Shown piece by piece: positions 17,567 to 24,394 of a DNA stretch of 64,000 nucleotides (positions are counted from its first letter, which is position 1; every line of letters starts with the position of its first letter). Source of the DNA: Leifsonia soli. Its GTDB lineage: Bacteria > Actinomycetota > Actinomycetes > Actinomycetales > Microbacteriaceae. The stretch spans positions 3,286,001 through 3,350,000 of the forward strand of contig NZ_JACCBJ010000001.1 of assembly GCF_013408745.1 (NCBI RefSeq), written 5' to 3'. The translations under genes were made by a program, and so were the position numbers. The notes below the pieces were generated by a model, which did no database searches, was not told the DNA's origin, and worked only from the letters and a program-made list of their open reading frames with translations.

Positions 17567-18008
17567 GAGACCCTCGCTACCTGCGCCGATCAAGGGATTT
17601 GCGCGATTCGTTCTCGACCACGGATTCGAGGTCCAGCGAAAGGACTACGACGAGTCCTTCAACTCGCTATTCCTCCTTGTCCGCGAGGCTTGCACCGTCA
17701 CGATCCTTCAAGACCGAGGTGCGTGGCACATCGATGTTGGCCGAAGAGGGCAGCAGGTGCGCTTTGCGGACTGGCAAGAGTTCCTTACAGGGCGGCGCGT
17801 GATCGAAACGGGCGAGCCGAGCGAAGAGGACGACTTCTATCGGCGCCACTGGGCGGAGGTGGTCGGAGTGACAGGGGACGAAGCCCGATTCTCGTCGCTC
17901 CCGACTGGTGCGGTCGACATCTCGGCGGGGAGACTCGCAGCCATCAAAGCCGACTATGAAGCACGAAGATGGGTCGGCAGGATGCGGGACGATGACGGAT
18001 CGAACTAA
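17556..18008 (+). CDS. Hypothetical protein in RHS cassette array, possible immunity protein
   Basis: This 150-residue soluble protein contains FARFVLDHGFEVQRKDYDES, then a beta-rich segment (LLVREACTVTILQDRGAWHIDV) and an acidic middle (GEPSEEDDFYRRHW). The ATGATG pair at 17556 is the first good start; the frame extends upstream to 17475 and probably belonged to the preceding broken ORF. Composition and size are typical of immunity proteins, but no family is recognised. It overlaps the next gene. Confidence 0.55.
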   Translation: MMNERPSLPAPIKGFARFVLDHGFEVQRKDYDESFNSLFLLVREACTVTILQDRGAWHIDVGRRGQQVRFADWQEFLTGRRVIETGEPSEEDDFYRRHWAEVVGVTGDEARFSSLPTGAVDISAGRLAAIKADYEARRWVGRMRDDDGSN

Positions 18009-18627
18009 CGCGTATCCGGCGAACATCGATGGGTTTCGTGAGGTCCTCGGGGAGGGCAGCCGCCTCATCTCGATTGAGCGCCGCCTACCGGACTGGGTAT
18101 TCACAAAGCACGGAGCAACGCTTGCGTATTGTCAGTATTCGCACGTCATCGAAGGGTCGTTTCGGCCGGTCCTGTCCGCTCTCGGTCAGGCCCACGGAGA
18201 TGAGTACATCACGGTCGTACAGCTTGACCCCGCACCGGAAACCTATTTCGACTGGTACGACTGTTTCCCAGCGATGCGCTTACGAGCGATCGACATCGAT
18301 GCGACGTATTGGCACGCGATGTCGTTTGAGCCGCAGGGGGACATCACAGGCGCGCCCATCAACATCGCAAACGTTGTGGGGGTTGCTGGAAGCTCTGGGA
18401 GATGGGCCGTGTGGGGCGAGCGGCGCTGGGACCTCGGGATCCTATATAGCGAGATTCCACATGGCGCGTGGCTCGATGCGGGCGTCCCGTTCGTTTCGCC
18501 TGAGGAGGCGATTCGAGACTTTACGCAGGTCGGGGAGAAACGCTCGCCCGCGGACTTCAGCCGCGAGATCTTCGCACGCAATTACTTTGAGCGACCTTAT
18601 GCCACGAGCAAGTCGGGCATCGGCTGA
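17992..18627 (+). CDS. Hypothetical protein, possible immunity protein
   Basis: This 211-residue soluble protein begins MTDRTNAYPANIDGFREVLG at an ATG that overlaps the end of the preceding gene. It is rich in aromatic residues (YFDWYDCFP, RWAVWGERRWDLGILY), typical of immunity proteins, and has no membrane segment or signal. Its lower GC fits the surrounding array. The function is inferred only from position. Confidence 0.6.
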   Translation: MTDRTNAYPANIDGFREVLGEGSRLISIERRLPDWVFTKHGATLAYCQYSHVIEGSFRPVLSALGQAHGDEYITVVQLDPAPETYFDWYDCFPAMRLRAIDIDATYWHAMSFEPQGDITGAPINIANVVGVAGSSGRWAVWGERRWDLGILYSEIPHGAWLDAGVPFVSPEEAIRDFTQVGEKRSPADFSREIFARNYFERPYATSKSGIG

Positions 18628-18653
18628 GCGCATGCGTCTGCGGGGGAGGTGAC

Positions 18654-18755
18654 GTGAGAGCCATAACCCTCGGGAGCTCACGTGCTATCGGGCTCGGCTT
18701 CATCGGAGTTGGGCTCCTCGCCCTTCCGTTTACGATCCTCGACGACCTCGACTGA
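18654..18755 (+). pseudogene. Truncated copy A of a two-TM small protein family
   Basis: A GTG with GGGGGAGG 4 nt upstream starts a 33-residue product ending SRAIGLGFIGVGLLALPFTILDDLD. This matches the second membrane span and C-terminus of the full-length member at 20871-21086. The first span and linker are missing. It is one of three copies in 2.4 kb and is probably a remnant. Confidence 0.55.
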
Positions 18756-18763
18756 CCCGAAAA

Positions 18764-18982
18764 ATGCTCCACGCTGGAAATCGATTTGAGATCGCCATAA
18801 CCCCCGGGCTATTGCTTGCTATCGGGCTCGGCTTTATCGGAGTTGGGCTCTTCGTCCATCCGTTCGCGATTCTCGACAGCCTCGGCGGACACGACGATGC
18901 AATGCGCGCCGCGCACCGGGTTTCATCGTCGGTTCCGCCACCGTGCTGCAATCATCGCTACGTCTTGGATGACGAGGACTGA
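18764..18982 (+). pseudogene. Truncated copy B of the two-TM family, run on into RHS-tip-like sequence
   Basis: The first ~41 residues (LHAGNRFEIAITPGLLLA, then GLGFIGVGLFVHPFAILD) match the full-length member at 20871-21086 from its linker onward. The expected stop after ILD is lost and the frame reads into unrelated sequence. There, in another frame at about 18897-18925, the DNA reads MQCAPRTG, like the RHS junction KCAPRTG at 15916-15936. This is a fusion of an immunity-gene end with a displaced RHS fragment. Confidence 0.55.
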
Positions 18983-19335
18983 TGGCCGAGTCGCTAGCGC
19001 CACCATTTGATCAGCGGGTTGCGCACCAAATGACTTCGATTTCGTCGCTGCTTGTCGCGCCGGGGCAGCACCGGGCGTACGACATCATCCTCGAGGAAGT
19101 GAATGCGTTCGTCGATCTTTTCGACTTTGCGTACGCAGCTAGGGCCTATCGCGTGTGGACCGCCATAACTGACCTTGTGAGCGCTCCTGGAGGGCCGGGA
19201 TCCGATGAACTCTGCGAGCTTGTTGCCCGAGAGGCGGCGACAGACTGGCTCGTCGTCGACGTCTGCTCGCGCGAATCGATCGATGCCTACTTCGACCGTT
19301 GGGCCGTGCGAACAGGTCTCACGAATGAAAATTGA
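18982..19335 (+). CDS. Hypothetical protein in cassette array
   Basis: This 117-residue, mostly helical soluble protein (ILEEVNAFVDLFDFAYAARA, AREAATDWLVVDVCSRESID) has no known domain. The ATG at 18982 directly follows the end of the copy-B frame. Size, acidic character and position suggest an orphan immunity protein whose toxin tip has been lost. Its end overlaps the next start by 11 bp. Confidence 0.6.
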   Translation: MAESLAPPFDQRVAHQMTSISSLLVAPGQHRAYDIILEEVNAFVDLFDFAYAARAYRVWTAITDLVSAPGGPGSDELCELVAREAATDWLVVDVCSRESIDAYFDRWAVRTGLTNEN

Positions 19336-20002
19336 GGGAGGTTCCCCGATTCCTGAGAAGAATCGCACACGAAGGCCACACGCCGTCTGGATAGCAGTTC
19401 TGGCTGTCTGGATTGCTTCGGCAATGAGTATGTGCGCCGCACTCGTAGCGGGCTTTAGCGCGTATGACGTTGTCGATCAAGACGTTGGAAAGGCGCCATT
19501 CCTCGTCGTAGTCGGTGTCCTTCTGTTGTTCACTCTCGCCCCGGCCGCGGCCGGCGCCTTCGCGCTCTCGGGCCATCGGACGAGCCGAATCTTCATCCTT
19601 CTGATCGGCATCGTGGCAGCACTCACAAGCTCTGGCTCGATTCTTGCCTGGTCGAGCACAACGCTCATCCTCCTCAGCGGAGTTCTGCTGCTCCTACCGG
19701 CTTCATCCGCATACTTTCGTTGGAGTAAGGACCGGCGGCCGAGTCAAGAGATGGCAGGAAGACGCGTGCTGACGCTGAGTGAGGCATACATTTGGTTGGC
19801 CTTTTTCGGCATTGCAGGCGCACATCTTTTCTATGTGCGGCGCGCCTGGCAAGGGGTCTTGTACTTGGGGATGTTCATTCTCGCCTTGACGGCGGTGCCA
19901 AGTCCTATTGGGGTGGTTCTCCTCATCACGCTCGTCGCGCTGATGTGCGTCGACGTCTCACGTTTGCGCTCCTGGACGCAAGACGAGCGGCACAGCACCT
20001 GA
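19325..20002 (+). CDS. Multi-spanning membrane protein with C-terminal TM2 domain
   Basis: This 225-residue protein has about six membrane spans. The last two, with LSEAYIWLAFFGIAGAHLFY and VRRAWQGVLYLG between and around them, fit a TM2 domain. The remaining spans (VWIAVLAVWIASAMSMCAAL, FLVVVGVLLLFTLAPAAA and others) are unassigned. ATG at 19325 overlaps the previous gene. TM2 proteins often sit beside secreted effectors and immunity genes; the role here is unknown. Confidence 0.7.
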   Translation: MKIEGGSPIPEKNRTRRPHAVWIAVLAVWIASAMSMCAALVAGFSAYDVVDQDVGKAPFLVVVGVLLLFTLAPAAAGAFALSGHRTSRIFILLIGIVAALTSSGSILAWSSTTLILLSGVLLLLPASSAYFRWSKDRRPSQEMAGRRVLTLSEAYIWLAFFGIAGAHLFYVRRAWQGVLYLGMFILALTAVPSPIGVVLLITLVALMCVDVSRLRSWTQDERHST

Positions 20003-20113
20003 TCGCACCAACGACGCGCCTCGATCTACCGATATTGCCAATCGGAGAGCGGTGGACCCGTCTGCCTGTGACCAGCCCTCTTCGCTGGTTGAGCTGGAGT
20101 CTCTGGGGGAAGC

Positions 20114-20431
20114 GTGCCGCGGGGTCGGCGGAGTCGATGCGCACCAGCCGTCCCGAGGACGCAAGCATCGGGCGTCGTGACTCTCCTGCCGCTGGGGTTT
20201 CTTCCTGTTGGGTGGTGCCGTCCGGTCGTGCCGGGGGTGGTGGATTTGGCCCTCGATGTAACAGGCATCGGAGCGGCACTCGGATTGACGGTCGGCGCCA
20301 TTTCAGTGGGTATGACCTTCGCGGCCACGTTGATCTATTGCACGGCCGGCCCGCGAGGGCAAGCCCGGCTCGATGGTATGTGGGTGGGCCCGCAGACGAC
20401 ACAATCGTTTGGACTTGGTGATGACTTTTGA
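20114..20431 (+). CDS. Weak hypothetical ORF with hydrophobic segment
   Basis: The 418 bp between 20003 and 20420 hold no convincing gene. The best frame is this 105-residue ORF with a hydrophobic middle (LDVTGIGAALGLTVGAISVG). The start is uncertain and no ribosome-binding site is clear. It could be a decayed toxin tip or chance. It overlaps the next gene by 11 bp. Confidence 0.25.
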   Translation: MPRGRRSRCAPAVPRTQASGVVTLLPLGFLPVGWCRPVVPGVVDLALDVTGIGAALGLTVGAISVGMTFAATLIYCTAGPRGQARLDGMWVGPQTTQSFGLGDDF

Positions 20432-20666
20432 GGCGATTGTCGGCCTGGCGATCTCAGCCCCATTGGCAATCGTGGTGGGAGCCGTGATGGTGGTGTGGCG
20501 CAAGAGGATCGCCGAGTGGAACCGTCGATTCTTTGCCACGGGGGGAGACCGCTATCGGCCATTCGTGCGAGCTTCGACCCCGGGATCTGTTGCGGCCGTG
20601 GGGTGCTTCATTCTGGGGATCGGGGTTTTCAACGGTGCGCGCCTGATCTTCGCGGTTGTCACCTGA
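20421..20666 (+). CDS. Two-TM small membrane protein, immunity candidate
   Basis: This 81-residue protein has span 1 (IVGLAISAPLAIVVGAVMVV), a basic cytoplasmic linker (WRKRIAEWNRRFF ... RYRPFVRAS), then TPGSVAAVGCFILGIGVFNG as span 2. The layout (span, basic linker, T-P-G, span with GxGV) is shared with the ORFs at 20871 and 21409. I infer a family of membrane immunity proteins. Confidence 0.6.
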   Translation: MTFEAIVGLAISAPLAIVVGAVMVVWRKRIAEWNRRFFATGGDRYRPFVRASTPGSVAAVGCFILGIGVFNGARLIFAVVT

Positions 20667-20842
20667 TGAGTGACATCGTCACGGTCGGCGCGGCGCACCG
20701 CTGCATGTTCGTTGCCGGGGTAGGCGGCTACGGGCAAGCATCCTGGGTGACGTGGACTTCCCCCTGGATCGAAGGGAGAGTCGCATTCGGCGGTCAGATG
20801 GGATGTCGAGTCGGTGAGAAGAATTCGACCAAGCTCTTCTAG
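20666..20842 (+). CDS. Small hypothetical ORF, 58 residues
   Basis: An ATG overlapping the preceding TGA (TGATG) starts a 58-residue soluble ORF (MSDIVTVGAAHRCMFVAGVG). The coupling favours translation but the sequence has no recognisable features. It may be a remnant of a larger cassette gene. Confidence 0.3.
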   Translation: MSDIVTVGAAHRCMFVAGVGGYGQASWVTWTSPWIEGRVAFGGQMGCRVGEKNSTKLF

Positions 20843-20870
20843 GGGGAGACGTGACCGACGCCGGAACCTG

Positions 20871-21086
20871 ATGCTCTCGGGCTTCGTGTGCATAGCGGTA
20901 GGCGTGATGATCGTGCTCTTGCGAAGATCAGTCGCTTCGCAGATGAAGCGAGAGGTGCGTGACCTCCACGCGGGAAATCGATTTGAGAACGCCCTGACTC
21001 CCGGGCTATTGCTTGCTGTCGGGCTCGGCTTAATCGGAGTTGGTTTCTTCGTCCTTCCGTTTGCGATCCTCGATGGCCTCGACTGA
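20871..21086 (+). CDS. Full-length copy C of the two-TM family, immunity candidate
   Basis: This 71-residue protein has span 1 (LSGFVCIAVGVMIVLL), a basic linker (RRSVASQMKREVRDLHAGNR), then LTPGLLLAVGLGLIGVGFFV as span 2, ending ILDGLD. Copies A (18654) and B (18764) are partial duplicates at both DNA and protein level. The sequence after its stop is an orphan RHS-tip junction. No strong ribosome-binding site is visible before the ATG, which overlaps the stop of a 6-codon GTG frame. Confidence 0.6.
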   Translation: MLSGFVCIAVGVMIVLLRRSVASQMKREVRDLHAGNRFENALTPGLLLAVGLGLIGVGFFVLPFAILDGLD

Positions 21087-21093
21087 CCCGACC

Positions 21094-21264
21094 ATGCAAT
21101 GCGCGCCGCACAAGGCACACCAAGACGTGAATAGGCCGCCCACGCCGCCGCCTGATCCGCCCGCGAAAAGGTCCCGAAAACACCGAAAGGTAGAGGCCCG
21201 GACTCGAAGAACATGCCCTCCGCTCTCCAGCCGGACTTCCGCCCTGCCAGCGCTCCGTACCTAG
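21094..21264 (+). pseudogene. Orphan RHS tip-junction fragment
   Basis: Read from the ATG at 21094, CAPHKAHQDVNRPPTPPPDP and the PAKRSRK that follows align with PPHKAYQDVKMPPAPPPYAP and PAKKDPK of the intact RHS protein. The DNA matches 15974-16050 over about 80 bp with scattered differences. The fragment lacks the RHS core and any usable start context and decays after ~40 codons. It marks where a former toxin tip was displaced. Confidence 0.75.
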
Positions 21265-21408
21265 GCCGAACCCAACCGTGCAGTCCCGGTGTCGTTCCAA
21301 CTCGCATGGACGTCTTTCGCTACCTGAGGTATTCCAGAGGCAGGGCTGACGAACGACGTGGGTGCTTGCCGAAGCGGTCTCATCTCGAGGTTCCGGTAGA
21401 GGGTCGCC

Positions 21409-21642
21409 ATGGACATTGAAGAGGTCGCAATGCTGGCCGCGGGATGTGTTGCCCCTCTCGCTGGATTGGGGGTCATAGTCTTCCGGGACGCGACGGCCAA
21501 ACGCAATCGGGCCAACGTGGAAACCAAGCGCGGAAAGTGGTCCCCAGGGCTCTCGTCAGAATCCACCCCAACGCGAATGGTTGGAGTGGGAATTGCCTGT
21601 CTCGGAGTGGGCGTCATTCTCGTATTCAGATCTCTCAGCTGA
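21409..21642 (+). CDS. Two-TM small membrane protein, immunity candidate
   Basis: This 77-residue protein has span 1 (VAMLAAGCVAPLAGLGVIVF), a Lys/Arg-rich linker (RDATAKRNRANVETKRGKWS), then TPTRMVGVGIACLGVGVILV as span 2. It shares the layout of the proteins at 20421 and 20871 but little identity. It lies 145 bp after the orphan RHS junction, as expected for the immunity gene of that lost tip. A GAGGG-type site precedes the ATG. Confidence 0.6.
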   Translation: MDIEEVAMLAAGCVAPLAGLGVIVFRDATAKRNRANVETKRGKWSPGLSSESTPTRMVGVGIACLGVGVILVFRSLS

Positions 21643-21957
21643 CCTGCAATGCCGACGCTGACAAGTGGGTTTCGCATCGAAGAGGAATCATCCTCAAGGC
21701 AGGGTTCAGGACCCGCCTCGAATAGAGGCACACCGATTCCGCGATTCCGCGTCACGAATTCGCGACAGCTCGCGTCTTCATGTGTGAAGGGTTCGGGCGA
21801 ACGGGATCGGACCCCTTCAGGCGATGTGGCGGGGAGTACGGGAACTGTCCCGCCACATCGCCCCCCACCACCGTCGAAACCGATGATCGGGTGCGCCGCG
21901 GACCGTTCCGCAAACAGGCGTCGCCCCCTATGCTGTTCCGGGGGAAAGGGGAGTCTG
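21643..21957. other. Intergenic region at the end of the cassette array
   Basis: No convincing gene is seen in these 315 bp. They hold the hairpin listed at 21822-21860. Composition rises back to the chromosomal average here, so the boundary of the accessory island is probably within or just after this stretch. Confidence 0.4.
21822..21860. terminator. Strong hairpin, candidate terminator
   Basis: A 12-bp perfect inverted repeat (CGATGTGGCGGG and CCCGCCACATCG) encloses 15 nt. There is no T-run on either side, so it may be a U-less terminator of the array or a protein-binding site. It lies between the last array gene and the DHFR-like gene. Confidence 0.45.
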
Positions 21958-22515
21958 ATGGGCGCGATCGCAGTGCACGAATTCGTGTCGCTGGACGGCG
22001 TGTTCGAGGATCCGAGCTGGACGTCCGAGTTCGGGTTCGATCCCGAGATGGGCGACGACATCGGCCGCATCACGCGGGCGTCGGACGCGATCCTCCTCGG
22101 TCGGCGCACGTTCGAGATGTTCGCGCCCGCCTGGTCTGCTCGCACCGCTGCGGACGATCCGGGTGCGCCCTTCTTCAACGACAGCCCGAAGGGCGTCGTG
22201 AGCTCCACGCTCGACGACCAGACCGCCGAGCGCACCTGGCGCAAATCGCGGTCGCTCGGGGCATACGACGCCGGGCGCATCCGCGCCTTCGCCGACGAGT
22301 ACAGCGGCGGCGTCTACATCAGCGGCTCCGGCTCGCTGGTGCGTGCGCTGCTGGCGGACGGACTCGTCGACTCCCTGCATCTGTTCGTCTACCCGGTGAT
22401 CCGCGGGACGGGCGCACGCCTGTTCCCGGAAGGAAGCGCTCCCGCTAAGCTGCGGCTGCGTCACCACGACGCCTACGACAACGGCGTCCTCCACCTCCAC
22501 TACACGGCCGACTGA
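21958..22515 (+). CDS. Dihydrofolate reductase-like (RibD C-terminal) protein
   Basis: This 185-residue protein has the DHFR/RibD reductase fold of the YyaP/YwjB type. Motifs are FVSLDGVFEDPSW at the N-terminus, AILLGRRTFEMFAPAW, GGVYISGSGSLVRALLADGLVD and LFVYPVIRGTGARLFP. These are NADPH-dependent reductases of uncertain substrate, distinct from true folate DHFR. The ATG at 21958 follows GGGGAG; the longer upstream frame is rejected as it crosses the hairpin. It is monocistronic. Confidence 0.88.
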   Translation: MGAIAVHEFVSLDGVFEDPSWTSEFGFDPEMGDDIGRITRASDAILLGRRTFEMFAPAWSARTAADDPGAPFFNDSPKGVVSSTLDDQTAERTWRKSRSLGAYDAGRIRAFADEYSGGVYISGSGSLVRALLADGLVDSLHLFVYPVIRGTGARLFPEGSAPAKLRLRHHDAYDNGVLHLHYTAD

Positions 22516-22526
22516 CGCGGTCCGAG

Positions 22527-22551
22527 GGCGACCGTCCGCATCGCGGTCGCC
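22527..22551 (+). terminator. Candidate terminator after DHFR-like gene
   Basis: An 8-bp stem (GGCGACCG with CGGTCGCC) with a 9-nt loop lies 12 bp past the stop codon. No T-tail is present, as is common in high-GC actinobacteria. Confidence 0.4.
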
Positions 22552-22659
22552 GGACAGCCTCGCAATTGAGGCCGCTCATCGTCCGCAATCGCCGTTAGCC
22601 TCGTTCGTGGCGGGGCTGCTCCGCCACCACATCCACACACAGCACACCCGGGAATCACT

Positions 22660-24393
22660 GTGACTCTGCTTCGTCTCTCACTCCGCTTCGTGCGCCCCTA
22701 CTGGCGCGCGGTGACCGCGGTCGTGGTCCTTCAGCTCGTCGCGACCATGGCCGCCCTCTACCTACCGACCCTCAACGCCCAGATCATCGACAAGGGCGTC
22801 GTCACCGGCGACACCGACTTCATCTGGCGCACCGGCGGCATGATGCTGGTCGTCTGCTTCATCCAGGTGCTCGCCGCCGTGACGGCCACCTACTTCGGCG
22901 CGCGCGCCTCGATGTCGGCGGGCAAGGACATCCGGCGCACCTTCTACCGCACGGTGGATGCGCTGCCCTCGCTCGACCTCGCCCGCTGGGGCATGCCGAC
23001 CCTCATCACCCGCAACACGAACGACGTGCAGCAGGTGCAGATGCTCCTGCTGATGACGTTCAACTTCATGGTCTCCACCCCGATCATGTGCATCGCGGGC
23101 ATCATCTTCGCGGTGCAGGTCGACGCCGGCCTGTCCTGGCTGATCTGGGTGTCCGTCGCCGTGCTGTTCGTCGTGGTCGGCGTCCTCGTGTCGCTGCTTC
23201 TGCCGATGTTCCGCATCATGCAGGAGCGCATCGACGGCGTGAACGGCGTCATCCGCGAGCAGATCGTCGGCATCCGCGTCATCCGCGCCTTCGTCCGCGA
23301 GCGCTTCGAGACCAAGCGGTACGACGACGCCAACGCCGCGCTCACCCGGATCTCGGTCAAGGTCGGCAACGTGTTCGTGCTGATGTTCCCGATCATCATG
23401 CTCATCCTCAACGCGGCGACCGTGGCGGTGCTCTGGTTCGGAGGTCACCGCGTCGACGCCGGAGACATCCAGATCGGCGCGCTGACCGCCTTCCTCCAGT
23501 ACCTCCTGCAGATCCTCGTCGCCGTCATGATGGGCGTCTTCATGGCCATGATGATCCCGCGCGCCATGGTCTGCGCCGAGCGCATCGAAGAGGTGCTCAG
23601 CGCGAAGCCCAGCACGGCGCAGGCGGCCGTCGACGCCGCCGAGGTCCCGGCGGACGGCCGGGTCGACGTGCAGGATGTCACCTTCGGCTACCCGGGCGCC
23701 GAGAAGCCCGTGCTCAGCGACGTCACGTTCACGGCCGAGCCGGGCAAGGTCACCGCGATCGTCGGATCGACCGGCTCCGGAAAGACCACGCTGGTCTCGG
23801 TCATCGCCAACCTGTTCACCCCGCAGAGCGGGCACGTCCGCATCGGCGGCGTCGCCGTCGACGCGCTCACCCGCACGCAGATCGCCGGGGTGCTCGGGCT
23901 CGTGCCCCAGCGGCCGTACCTCTTCTCCGGCACGATCGCATCCAACCTGCGCTTCGGGCGTCCGGATGCGACCGACGACGAGCTCTGGGAGGCGCTGCGC
24001 GTCGCCCAGGCGGAGGACTTCGTGCGTGCCAAGGAGCACGGCCTGGACGAGCGGATCTCCCAGGGCGGCACCAACGTCTCCGGCGGCCAGCGCCAGCGGC
24101 TCTGCATCGCCCGCGCGCTCGTCGCGCAGCCCAAGGTGTACCTCTTCGACGACTCGTTCTCGGCCCTCGACGTCGCGACCGACGCCCGCCTCCGGCGCGC
24201 GCTCGCCGACTCCATCGGGGACGCCGCGATGATCGTCGTCGCGCAGCGCGTCTCCACGATCCGCGAAGCCGACACGATCATCGTCATGGACGACGGACGG
24301 GTGGTCGGACGCGGCACCCACGACGACCTGCTGGAGACCAACGAGACGTACCGCCAGATCGTCGAGTCGCAGCTGAGCCTGGAGGTGGCCTGA
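22660..24393 (+). CDS. Heterodimeric ABC exporter, subunit with degenerate catalytic Glu
   Basis: This 577-residue half-transporter has an N-terminal six-helix exporter domain (from FVRPYWRAVTAVVVLQL) and a C-terminal ATPase. Walker A is VGSTGSGKTT, the signature NVSGGQRQRL is canonical, and Walker B is VYLFDDSFSALD, with Asp where the catalytic Glu is normal. That substitution is typical of one half of heterodimeric exporters (TM287/TM288 type). GTG start. The partner gene begins 1 bp after its stop. The substrate may be drugs or lipids; nothing here decides it. Confidence 0.92.
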   Translation: MTLLRLSLRFVRPYWRAVTAVVVLQLVATMAALYLPTLNAQIIDKGVVTGDTDFIWRTGGMMLVVCFIQVLAAVTATYFGARASMSAGKDIRRTFYRTVDALPSLDLARWGMPTLITRNTNDVQQVQMLLLMTFNFMVSTPIMCIAGIIFAVQVDAGLSWLIWVSVAVLFVVVGVLVSLLLPMFRIMQERIDGVNGVIREQIVGIRVIRAFVRERFETKRYDDANAALTRISVKVGNVFVLMFPIIMLILNAATVAVLWFGGHRVDAGDIQIGALTAFLQYLLQILVAVMMGVFMAMMIPRAMVCAERIEEVLSAKPSTAQAAVDAAEVPADGRVDVQDVTFGYPGAEKPVLSDVTFTAEPGKVTAIVGSTGSGKTTLVSVIANLFTPQSGHVRIGGVAVDALTRTQIAGVLGLVPQRPYLFSGTIASNLRFGRPDATDDELWEALRVAQAEDFVRAKEHGLDERISQGGTNVSGGQRQRLCIARALVAQPKVYLFDDSFSALDVATDARLRRALADSIGDAAMIVVAQRVSTIREADTIIVMDDGRVVGRGTHDDLLETNETYRQIVESQLSLEVA

Positions 24394-24394
24394 G

